In this document: positions 1 through 6,697 of the stretch, one piece after another
Numbering within the stretch: the stretch's first letter is position 1
Layout of the letters: each line of letters begins with the position of its first letter
From: UBA9547 sp044349205
GTDB taxonomy: Bacteria; Bacteroidota; Bacteroidia; Cytophagales; UBA9547
DNA: 10,430 nucleotides
Assembly (NCBI GenBank): GCA_044349205.1
Contig: JBIKRJ010000072.1
Location: 1-10,430 of the forward strand
Direction of reading: 5' to 3'
Translations under genes and position numbers: made by a program
The notes under the pieces: model-generated
What the model was told of the DNA's origin: nothing
Databases searched by the model: none
The model's input: the letters and a program-made list of their open reading frames with translations, nothing else

Positions 1-786
1 CTACTTATCAATACCATTTCTCAAGCTCTCCACCTCGACTTCAAGCGAATTCAGTTTACCCCCGATTTGATGCCTTCCGACATCACTGGTTCTGAAACGC
101 TAGATGCAAATCGTGAATTTAAATTTATACATGGTCCAGTTTTTGCCAACATTGTCTTGGCCGACGAGATAAACCGCACACCGCCTAAAACGCAGTCGGC
201 ATTGTTGGAAGCCATGCAAGAATATGCGGTAACCGTGGGCGGACAAGTATATGCCTTGCCTCAGCCATTTTTTGTGTTGGCTACCCAAAATCCGATTGAA
301 CAAGAAGGAACATATCCTCTGCCAGAGGCGCAGCTCGACCGTTTTATGTTCAACATAAAACTCGATTATCCTAGTTTTTCGGAAGAAGTGGACATTGTGA
401 AAAATACCACCGCAGGACTAAAGGTAGAAATAGCACATATATTGAATGCAGGCCAAATAAAACAATTCCAAGAAATAGTGCGCAGCGTACCTGTGGCCGA
501 CAATGTGGTAGAATATGCTGTAAAACTTGTACACAAAACTAGACCCAATTCAGCATTGGCACCGCAGCAGTCGAAAGACTATTTGGAATGGGGAGCAGGC
601 CCAAGAGCTGCCCAATATCTGATTTTAGGAGCCAAATGCCATGCCTTGCTTCATCACAAGTATTCACCAGATATAGAAGATGTGCAAGCCATTGCCAAAC
701 CCATTCTGCGCCACCGCATAGTGCGAAACTTCCGCGCAGAAGCCGATGGCATTTCGGAAGACACCATAATTCAAGGCTTGCTATAG
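1..786 (+). CDS. MoxR-family AAA+ ATPase, 5'-truncated by window edge
   Basis: The frame is open from base 1, so only the last 261 residues are present; the first in-frame ATG (base 70) is internal. MoxR ATPases are AAA+ chaperone-like proteins that usually act with VWA-domain partners in maturation of metalloenzymes or surface complexes. Visible in the fragment: the conserved stretch around FTPDLMPSDITGSE (residues 19-32), a Walker B segment IVLADE (51-56) followed by INRTPPKTQSALLEAM, a sensor-1 segment LATQNP (93-98), the LDRF arginine-finger region (112-115), and a sensor-2-like WGAGPRAAQ near residue 200. The Walker A motif should lie just upstream of base 1, because the fragment begins at the helix that follows it. 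The C-terminal lid domain is complete. The DUF58 and VWA genes that often follow moxR are absent: the next gene is convergent after 2 bases. Family assignment is firm; substrate and partners are unknown. Confidence 0.95.
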   Translation, partial: LLINTISQALHLDFKRIQFTPDLMPSDITGSETLDANREFKFIHGPVFANIVLADEINRTPPKTQSALLEAMQEYAVTVGGQVYALPQPFFVLATQNPIEQEGTYPLPEAQLDRFMFNIKLDYPSFSEEVDIVKNTTAGLKVEIAHILNAGQIKQFQEIVRSVPVADNVVEYAVKLVHKTRPNSALAPQQSKDYLEWGAGPRAAQYLILGAKCHALLHHKYSPDIEDVQAIAKPILRHRIVRNFRAEADGISEDTIIQGLL

Positions 787-788
787 CG

Positions 789-2054
789 CTATTTGAAACT
801 CCACCTCAAAATTTCCTTGATGTGTGGCTTTTTTCCGTACATAAGAATGGTAGTCCTGTAAACTTTAGCACCTACATAGGCCGCCATTAGAAACGAAGTA
901 AATAGGACAAGTATAGACAATGTTAATTCATACCAAGGCACCCCAAAAGGGAGCCTTAAAAGCATGGTAGTGGGCGAAGTAAAAGGAAAAATGGACAGAA
1001 AAGAAACAAGTGCCGAGTCGTGGTGGTCGTAGATATATTGCATTAGCAGTACGGGAAGCGACAAAGGCAAAGTAAAGGAAATGCTGATGTTCTGAGCATC
1101 GTTATCATTACCAATAGCAACTCCCAATGTGGCAAAAATGGCACTGTACAGCAGGTATCCAACTAAAAAATAAAACAAAAAACAACCAACAATCAGAAGC
1201 CCGTTCATTTGCGAAAAATCATTCAACATTGTGTTTATCTCAAAACTTTGCGATGTATCGGGTAATTGTTGAATTGTTTCGAAAATGTGTTCATTGTTGA
1301 ACCGTTCCAATCGGAACCACTTGTACACTGTCAAAGAAAGAATACCCGAAAAACAAAACCAAGCCGCTATTTGCAAAAATGCAACAGACGCAATGCCTAC
1401 TATTTTTCCCATCATAAAATGAAAAGGTTTTATAGAAGTAAGAATAATCTCCGAAATGCGGTTTTGCTTTTCTTCTACCACACCTCGCAATACCATATTG
1501 GCATATTGATTTATAAATATCACCATAAGTAGTGCGGCAAATAGCCCAGATACAAGTGCAACCAAATTGAAATCTTTTTCTATAAATTCATCAACTTCAG
1601 CCGAAGTGCTTTCAAATTTCACTTTGGGCAGTTCCTCCTTTGTTCTAGACTGAAGTTCATAATCGTCAATTCTTTTTTCGACAATAGTTTCCAGCAGACT
1701 TGCCTTTTTCAAATTCGAGTTTTCTGTTTTGTAAAATTTCGTTTCCCAACCCGAAGCATTTTTGTCGATGTACAAAAGCCCGTCGTATTTTTCCGCTTTC
1801 AGTAGGGCTTCCTCTATGCTGCCTGTGGTTTTTACAAATTGGACGTTTTCGTTGGAATAGAGGTAGTTGTCGAGCAATCCTGTTTGGTCTAAATACAATA
1901 CCTGTGTTGTGGTTTCGTTTTCCATAACGAGCCCAATGGGCACAATTAAGGCCAAAAGAAAAAACAAGGGCCCCAAAAACAGCATAATCCAAAAAGACTT
2001 TTTTTGTATGCGTTGTAAAAATTCTCTATGTGCAATGACTAGGGTAGGGTGCAT
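789..2054 (-). CDS. ABC-2 type (NatB-like) transporter permease
   Basis: This 421-residue membrane protein has the layout of NatB/YhaP-type ABC-2 permeases. A cytoplasmic N-terminus precedes TM1 (about 22-43). A large extracytoplasmic domain (about 45-160) follows, then a cluster of membrane segments at about 164-186, 214-244, 285-313, 325-342 and 376-397. The cytoplasmic loop EEKQNRISEIILTS (194-207) matches the conserved EEK-x-R-I-x-E-x-L-x-S signature of this family, which contacts the ATPase. The family exports Na+, drugs or lipid-like substrates, but the substrate here cannot be read from sequence. No ATP-binding subunit is encoded in the window, so it must be supplied from elsewhere. 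It starts at an ATG 28 bases after the pirin gene with no terminator between, suggesting a marR-pirin-permease transcript. Its stop lies 2 bases from the stop of the convergent moxR. Confidence 0.9.
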   Translation of the reverse strand: MHPTLVIAHREFLQRIQKKSFWIMLFLGPLFFLLALIVPIGLVMENETTTQVLYLDQTGLLDNYLYSNENVQFVKTTGSIEEALLKAEKYDGLLYIDKNASGWETKFYKTENSNLKKASLLETIVEKRIDDYELQSRTKEELPKVKFESTSAEVDEFIEKDFNLVALVSGLFAALLMVIFINQYANMVLRGVVEEKQNRISEIILTSIKPFHFMMGKIVGIASVAFLQIAAWFCFSGILSLTVYKWFRLERFNNEHIFETIQQLPDTSQSFEINTMLNDFSQMNGLLIVGCFLFYFLVGYLLYSAIFATLGVAIGNDNDAQNISISFTLPLSLPVLLMQYIYDHHDSALVSFLSIFPFTSPTTMLLRLPFGVPWYELTLSILVLFTSFLMAAYVGAKVYRTTILMYGKKPHIKEILRWSFK

Positions 2055-2082
2055 GGTCTAGTATTTCAATATGCCTACCTTT

Positions 2083-2802
2083 TTAAAAATTATTTGCCTG
2101 CATAGGCACATCCAAAACTAACAATTCACAATCGGAATCTACTTCGATATTTATTTTATCGGCATCCCAAATTCCCAACGCATCTCTTTTTTGAAGCAAA
2201 TCGCCATCTATTCGCACCTTGCCCTCTACCACCATGATATACACGCCGTTTCCCTTTTTTCTAATCTCGTATGTTACTTCTTTTCCGCTGTCGAACTTGC
2301 CCATTGAAAACCAAGCATCTTGATTGATAGTTAGTGCAGTATCGCTTTCTGGAGCCACCAAAAGCTGCCATTTATTTTGTCTTTCCGAAGGAAGAAAGGT
2401 TTTCTGTTCGTAACGCGGGGCAATGTTCAGTTTTTTTGGGAAAATCCATATCTGGAAAAGATTTATTTTTTTGTCGGGGTTTGGGTTAAATTCTGAATGA
2501 TACACCCCCGTGCCGGCACTCATCAATTGCACATCATACTGCTTTATCACGCCCGAATTTCCCATACTGTCTTTGTGTTCCAAATCGCCATAAAGTGGTA
2601 TGGTTACTATCTCCATATTGTCGTGCGGGTGGCGGCCAAAACCTTGTCCACCATCTATCCAATCGTCATTCAATACGCGCAAAACGCCAAAATTCATCCT
2701 GCTTGGATTGTAGTATTGGGCAAAACTAAAACTGTGTCGGGCTTCTAACCAACCGTGATTGGCATGTCCTCTTGTGTTGGCGGTGTGCAAAACTTTTTTC
2801 AT
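2083..2802 (-). CDS. Pirin family protein (bicupin, YhaK/quercetinase-like)
   Basis: This 239-residue protein has the normal length of bacterial pirins of the YhaK/YhhW type: two cupin domains, of which the N-terminal one binds a metal. The opening segment with HANHGWLEARHSFSFAQYY (about 13-31) and the FGRHPHDNMEIVTIPLYG block (about 55-72) are family hallmarks. The expected metal ligands are all present: H58, H60, H102 and E104 (HPH and YHSEFNP motifs). Some bacterial pirins show quercetin 2,3-dioxygenase activity, while others have regulatory roles or no known reaction, so the activity here is open. The C-terminal cupin (about 140-235) has no obvious metal site. The gene sits 39 bases downstream of a MarR regulator on the same strand and 28 bases upstream of an ABC permease, consistent with co-transcription under MarR control. 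Confidence 0.95.
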   Translation of the reverse strand: MKKVLHTANTRGHANHGWLEARHSFSFAQYYNPSRMNFGVLRVLNDDWIDGGQGFGRHPHDNMEIVTIPLYGDLEHKDSMGNSGVIKQYDVQLMSAGTGVYHSEFNPNPDKKINLFQIWIFPKKLNIAPRYEQKTFLPSERQNKWQLLVAPESDTALTINQDAWFSMGKFDSGKEVTYEIRKKGNGVYIMVVEGKVRIDGDLLQKRDALGIWDADKINIEVDSDCELLVLDVPMQANNF

Positions 2803-2841
2803 TATTCACAATCTTTTAGTCAATAATACAATAATAAATAT

Positions 2842-3294
2842 TCATCCGTTTCGAATTGCTTCCAAAATACTATTCAGAAGGCCTGCAGTTTTAGAGTCAA
2901 TTTTCATCATTTCATTCAGATTTTCGTCCAAGCTTATGTTGATTCGCTCTAGCAACTTTAGCCCATTTTCGGTAAGTGAGGTTATGGTTTCTCTTCTGTC
3001 TTCTTTTGATTGTTGCCTTTTGATTAGGGCTTTTCTTTCCAGACGGTCTAAAATTCGTGGTACATTTGAGTTTTTTTCAATCAATCTGGCTCCTATGTCT
3101 TTTACACACATATTTTCAGGATGTTTTCCTTTCAATATGCGCATCACATTGTATTGTTCGTGTGTGAGACCAAATGGCTTTAAAAAGCTATTTATGTGGG
3201 TGCGAAGCCAGTGCGAGGTAAACAGTATGTTTATGACTGCCTTTTGACCCTCGTTGGCAAATTTGTTTGTTTGTATTTCGTCTTCCAATCTCAT
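2842..3294 (-). CDS. MarR-family winged-helix transcriptional regulator
   Basis: This 150-residue protein has the size and pattern of MarR repressors. The helix LTHEQYNVMRIL (43-54) opens the winged helix-turn-helix. The recognition helix lies around NSNVPRILDRLERKALI (75-91), and the wing carries the conserved D99-R100-R101 in KEDRRETITSLTENG. The flanking N- and C-terminal helices would form the dimer interface. MarR proteins usually repress their own operon and release DNA on binding phenolic ligands or on cysteine oxidation. The only cysteine here is C63, in NMCVKD, so ligand or redox sensing cannot be decided. It is the first gene of the minus-strand unit leading to pirin and the ABC permease. 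An imperfect dyad at 3326-3366, 32-72 bases upstream of its ATG, is a plausible autoregulatory operator. No clear -7 box was found in front of it. Confidence 0.93.
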   Translation of the reverse strand: MRLEDEIQTNKFANEGQKAVINILFTSHWLRTHINSFLKPFGLTHEQYNVMRILKGKHPENMCVKDIGARLIEKNSNVPRILDRLERKALIKRQQSKEDRRETITSLTENGLKLLERINISLDENLNEMMKIDSKTAGLLNSILEAIRNG

Positions 3295-3325
3295 AGAAAA
3301 GGAACATTTGTCCTATCTAAAACGT

Positions 3326-3366
3326 GGAGCAAGCAATTTAGTTTGTATGTACATGCAATTTGCTCC
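3326..3366. promoter_or_regulatory. Candidate MarR operator (imperfect dyad)
   Basis: Upstream of marR there are inverted arms GGAGCAA (3326-3332) and TTGCTCC (3360-3366). They enclose a perfect 8-base palindrome ATGTACAT (3347-3354) and a direct repeat GCAATTT (3333-3339 and 3355-3361) spaced 22 bases, about two helical turns. The position and symmetry suit binding by a dimeric MarR regulator. Function is inferred from layout only; no binding consensus was available for comparison. Confidence 0.45.
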
Positions 3367-3375
3367 AACTATGAT

Positions 3376-3415
3376 AAAAAAAGAAGGCTTCCGTGTAGGG
3401 AAGCCTTCTTTTTTT
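3376..3415 (-). terminator. Rho-independent terminator after gldJ-like gene
   Basis: Perfect 17-base inverted arms (3376-3392 and 3399-3415) surround a 6-base loop. The GC-richer core is GAAGGCTTCC/GGAAGCCTTC and the outer part is an A-tract/T-tract, giving a U-run on either strand. It begins 16 bases past the stop of the minus-strand gldJ-like gene and so most likely terminates that transcript before the marR promoter. The symmetry means it could stop transcription from both sides, but no plus-strand gene ends here. Confidence 0.9.
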
Positions 3416-3431
3416 AAAAGTGATGGTAGAA

Positions 3432-4631
3432 TTAATAGTTGGTGCCGGCTTTAATCATAGAGCAACGGAAACCGATTGTGGCAGTAGAAGAATCTTCTTC
3501 CAAATATCTGCGTGTTCCAGGCGACATCCAATAAGCCAAGTCTTTCCAAGAACCACCTTTGTACACACGCACATGGTCGTCAATTAGTGATTGGTAATTT
3601 TTCTTGTCGTAACCTTCTTTTACGTCCAAGTAACCATCTCTACGAAGTGGGTTGAGGTCATCGATCACTTCGTAAGAAAGAGGGCGGTAAACGTCATATA
3701 CCCACTCGCTTACATTGCCCGACATGTTGTACAAGCCGTAATCATTTGGAGGATAATTGTAAATGTATTCGGTGATCATGGCACCGTCGTTAAGTTTTCC
3801 AGCAATACCAGCATAGTCACCACGACCTCTTTTGAAGTTAGCCAAGAAGAAGCCCATTTCTTTTCCAAAAGGATTACGTAGAGCGTGTCCATCCCAAGGA
3901 TAAAGTCTGCTTTGAGATTGGTTTTCGTCCAACCATTGGTTTCCGATGAGGGCGTATGCAGCATATTCCCATTCAGCTTCAGAAGGCAAGCGATCGTTGG
4001 GTAGTACTACTCCAGTTTCCAATGGAATACGACCGCCGTCTTGAGGTATTTCAATACCAGCGTTTTTAGCCAAATTGTAGTTCACCACGTTTGTTCTCCA
4101 ACGAGAGTAGTCGTCGGCTTGTTTCCAAGATATACCCACCACTGGGAAGAATCTAAAACCAGGGTATCTCAAGTAATGGTCAACATATGGATCATTATAG
4201 GCCAATTCGCTTTTCCAAACCAAAGTATCAGGTATGGCAGCATTGGCGCGTTCTTCTGATGAATCTCTTCTTAATTGAAACATGTATTCCAACCAGTGAA
4301 TGTTGGCTACTTCAGTTTCGTCCATGAAGAAAGAAGCCACAGTGACTGTTTTTTCCACATTATCTCTTGTGGTTAGCAAATCTTCTTCAAAAGAACCCAA
4401 CACAGAGCGACCGCCCTCGATATACACCAAGTTAGGACCGTCGGGTTGGCCAGAAAATGCTTGTACCTGAAAACCATCATCTTCATTGTAGGCTAGACCT
4501 GTTGTGGTGCTTTGGCTTCCTGGGTTGTTGCTGGTGGGATTTCCTCCTTTGCTACAAGAAGAAAGCATCGCCGAAGTAGAGATAAAAAGCGACGACACCA
4601 ACACAAAATTAAACAACTTTTTCATACACAT
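3432..4631 (-). CDS. gldJ: GldJ-like gliding motility/T9SS lipoprotein (SUMF1/FGE fold)
   Basis: This is a predicted lipoprotein of 399 residues. It has a basic start, a hydrophobic segment (about 5-22) and a lipobox LSSC with the lipidated Cys at 26, followed by a Ser/Asn/Gly-rich linker. Residues about 67-395 form a formylglycine-generating-enzyme (SUMF1) domain, with MDETEVANIHWLEYMF (103-118), RLPSEAEWEYAA (214-225), GNVSEW (305-310), KGGSW (358-362) and GFRC (387-390). DTLVWK, YLRYP, PVVG, LANFK and GDYAGIAG, in this order, match my memory of Flavobacterium GldJ better than GldK. GldJ is an outer-membrane lipoprotein needed for gliding and for stability of the GldK-containing T9SS ring. 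The segment KDLAYWMSPGTRRY, where true FGEs carry two catalytic cysteines, has none, so a structural role is likely. It is shorter than Flavobacterium GldJ (about 560 residues) because internal insertions are missing. ATG codons at 4631 and 4625 are both possible starts. It appears monocistronic, with a terminator at 3376-3415. Confidence 0.85.
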   Translation of the reverse strand: MCMKKLFNFVLVSSLFISTSAMLSSCSKGGNPTSNNPGSQSTTTGLAYNEDDGFQVQAFSGQPDGPNLVYIEGGRSVLGSFEEDLLTTRDNVEKTVTVASFFMDETEVANIHWLEYMFQLRRDSSEERANAAIPDTLVWKSELAYNDPYVDHYLRYPGFRFFPVVGISWKQADDYSRWRTNVVNYNLAKNAGIEIPQDGGRIPLETGVVLPNDRLPSEAEWEYAAYALIGNQWLDENQSQSRLYPWDGHALRNPFGKEMGFFLANFKRGRGDYAGIAGKLNDGAMITEYIYNYPPNDYGLYNMSGNVSEWVYDVYRPLSYEVIDDLNPLRRDGYLDVKEGYDKKNYQSLIDDHVRVYKGGSWKDLAYWMSPGTRRYLEEDSSTATIGFRCSMIKAGTNY

Positions 4632-4804
4632 TTGAGGGATAATAATAGCTTCAGTTTTCCAATCAAGCCGTAAAGTAAACTATTTCGATTTTGTTTTCAA
4701 AAGTTTATAAGAAATAAAATATTAAATTGTACTATCAAAATATTCTATAAAAGCACTTCAATTATCCATTTCTTGCAAAAATGGCGATTATTCCTCAATA
4801 GGTC

Positions 4805-4812
4805 TATCTTTG
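4805..4812 (+). promoter_or_regulatory. Bacteroidota -7 box (TAnnTTTG) for FAD oxidoreductase gene
   Basis: TATCTTTG matches the TAnnTTTG -7 element used by the Bacteroidota primary sigma factor. It lies 21 bases before the ATG at 4834, giving a leader of roughly 15 bases. A matching -33 TTG at the usual spacing was not found; the nearest TTG (4773-4775) is too far upstream, so strength is uncertain. Confidence 0.6.
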
Positions 4813-4833
4813 CCCCAGTTCTTGCCTTTTATT

Positions 4834-6396
4834 ATGCCCGTTACTGCCCAGTTTTCGCTTTTACCTGAAATTGCATTCAATGAAGTAGAATTGGCTGTTT
4901 TTTTGGAAAGCCAAAACAAACAGATGGGTACTCAAATATCCAAACTGGTCAAGCGGTCGGTCGATGCCCGTGGTAAAAACATTAAGGTCAATTTGCTTGT
5001 CGATTTTTTTCATCCCCACGAAACGGTTTCAACGTATTCATATCACAAGCCAAAACCTATATCGGTTCAGGCCAAAAGAGTGCTAGTAGTGGGAGCTGGT
5101 CCAGCGGGGATGTTTGCTGCACTCAGGCTTTTGGAATTGGGATACAAGCCCATTTTGTTGGAGAGGGGTAAAGATGTTCGTGCGCGTCGCCGCGATTTGG
5201 CCGCCATCAACAAACATCATGTCGTAAATCCCGAGTCGAATTATTGCTTTGGTGAAGGGGGTGCGGGCACGTATTCCGACGGAAAATTATACACCCGCTC
5301 TTCGAAAAGGGGCGACATAAGACGAATACTGGAAATATTGGTTTTGCACGGAGCAAATGAAAATATATTGATAGATGCACACCCTCACATAGGCACCAAC
5401 AAACTCCCCAAACTCATTCAAGAAATGCGGGAATCCATTCTTGAAGCTGGAGGTGAAATTCACTTTGAAGAATGTGTAACTGATTTTGTGCTGAAGTTTG
5501 ACGAGGTGAAGGCCGTGAAAACGGCTAATGGAAATGTTTTTGAAGCAGAAGGGGTTATTCTTGCCACGGGCCATTCTGCAAAGGATATGTACTTTTTACT
5601 CCACCAAAAGAATATTCAGATAGAGCAAAAACCTTTTGCATTGGGTGTGCGCGTAGAGCATCGCCAACAACTGATAGACAGTATTCAGTACAAGTGTGAG
5701 GACAGAGGTACTTGGCTTCCCGCGGCAAGCTACAGCTTGGTGTCTCAGGAACTAGTCAAAGGCCAAAACAAAGGCGTTTTCTCTTTTTGTATGTGTCCTG
5801 GTGGTTTTATTGTTCCATCCGCTACTGCGCCAGGCGAGTTGGTTGTAAACGGAATGTCACCTTCTCGAAGAGATTCTGCTTATTCCAATTCAGGAATTGT
5901 GGTAGAAGTAGGGTTGGACGACACCAAATCTTTTGCCCAATATGGGCCACTTGCAGGACTTTATTTTCAGTCCGAGATTGAAAAAAGAGCATGTACACTG
6001 GCTGGAAATTCTCAAAATGCACCTGCCCAAAGAATGGTCGATTTTGTGGAAGGCAAGTTTTCCAACACCTTGCCCAAAACTTCGTACCAACCGGGTACTA
6101 CTTCTTTGAAAATGGACGAAGTTTTGCCTGAATACATTTCAAAAGCCTTGCAAAAAGGGTTTGCCACTTTTGGCAAAAAAATGAAAGGCTACTACACCAA
6201 TGAAGCTATTATTTTGGGAGTGGAAAGCAGAACTTCATCGCCTGTACGTATTCCGCGCGACAAGGAAACATTGGAACACATACAAGTGAAAAGACTTTTT
6301 CCTTCTGGCGAAGGGGCTGGATATGCCGGTGGCATTGTTTCGGCTGCGATGGATGGCGAAAATTGTGCTATAAAATGGGCGCAGCGCTACGGATAA
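4834..6396 (+). CDS. Uncharacterised FAD-dependent oxidoreductase (COG2509 type)
   Basis: This 520-residue flavoprotein has an N-terminal region of about 80 residues with no catalytic motif that I recognise. A Rossmann FAD-binding motif follows, VLVVGAGPAGMFAALRLLE (83-101; GxGxxG at G87, G89, G92), with an acidic residue ending the second strand (LLERG, E110). The FGEGGAGTYSDGKLYT block (139-154), an ATGHSAKDMYFLL segment near 245-257 and a C-terminal GEGAGYAGGIVSAAMDGEN complete the pattern of the 'uncharacterised FAD-dependent dehydrogenase' group. The substrate is unknown to me. The ATG at 4834 is chosen. An upstream in-frame TTG at 4810 would extend it by 8 residues, but that codon lies inside the TAnnTTTG promoter box, so it is unlikely to be on the transcript. 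It is a single plus-strand gene between oppositely oriented neighbours; its stop is 1 base from the stop of the convergent 99-residue gene. Confidence 0.9.
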   Translation: MPVTAQFSLLPEIAFNEVELAVFLESQNKQMGTQISKLVKRSVDARGKNIKVNLLVDFFHPHETVSTYSYHKPKPISVQAKRVLVVGAGPAGMFAALRLLELGYKPILLERGKDVRARRRDLAAINKHHVVNPESNYCFGEGGAGTYSDGKLYTRSSKRGDIRRILEILVLHGANENILIDAHPHIGTNKLPKLIQEMRESILEAGGEIHFEECVTDFVLKFDEVKAVKTANGNVFEAEGVILATGHSAKDMYFLLHQKNIQIEQKPFALGVRVEHRQQLIDSIQYKCEDRGTWLPAASYSLVSQELVKGQNKGVFSFCMCPGGFIVPSATAPGELVVNGMSPSRRDSAYSNSGIVVEVGLDDTKSFAQYGPLAGLYFQSEIEKRACTLAGNSQNAPAQRMVDFVEGKFSNTLPKTSYQPGTTSLKMDEVLPEYISKALQKGFATFGKKMKGYYTNEAIILGVESRTSSPVRIPRDKETLEHIQVKRLFPSGEGAGYAGGIVSAAMDGENCAIKWAQRYG

Positions 6397-6397
6397 T

Positions 6398-6697
6398 TCA
6401 ATAGCCTTTAAACGACTCCACAATTTCTTCATACATCTCGTTGGGGTGGCTCAAATGTTCGATAAACTCCACTTCGGGTTGCAATTGCATGAATTCCTTT
6501 TTAAGCATTTCCCTTGTTTTTCCGCTTATGCCACCTCCGAATACCACCATGTCGTAGTTTTTTTGTTGAAAGGCTTGAAGCGCATTTTCGGGTTCGTTTG
6601 TGCCATCTGCCTCAAATGACTTCGATTTCAAAAAATCCAACGCTTTTTCGAGGGTTACTTGGTCTATATTCAAGACAAATATTTTGACGGGTTCCAT
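6398..6697 (-). CDS. Hypothetical 99-residue protein, possible degenerate receiver-like fold
   Basis: I do not recognise this protein as a named family. It is small, acidic and soluble, with no signal peptide, membrane segment or cysteine. The predicted order is a strand (VKIFVLNI, 4-11), a helix (QVTLEKALDFLKSKS), a short strand and an acidic helix (EPENALQAFQQKN), a strand (YDMVVFGGG, 48-56), a helix (KTREMLKKEFMQL) and a strand (VEFIEHLS). A final helix (PNEMYEEIVESFKGY) follows. This alternation, with the 'NYDMVVFGG' segment, resembles a CheY-like receiver in which the phospho-acceptor Asp position (around G54) is Gly and the N-terminal acidic pair is missing. That is inference from pattern only. 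Its ATG lies inside the 3' end of miaA (28-base overlap), so translation is probably coupled to miaA. It converges with the FAD oxidoreductase gene, with 1 base between stops. Confidence 0.75.
   Translation of the reverse strand: MEPVKIFVLNIDQVTLEKALDFLKSKSFEADGTNEPENALQAFQQKNYDMVVFGGGISGKTREMLKKEFMQLQPEVEFIEHLSHPNEMYEEIVESFKGY

Noticed and set aside
2759..3247. Plus-strand open frame of 162 codons across the marR gene
   Set aside because: It is antisense to the clear MarR coding sequence and the start of pirin, and its product is low in recognisable motifs.
4810..4833. Upstream TTG start for the FAD oxidoreductase
   Set aside because: The codon is part of the TAnnTTTG promoter box, so it should not be on the mRNA; the ATG at 4834 fits better.
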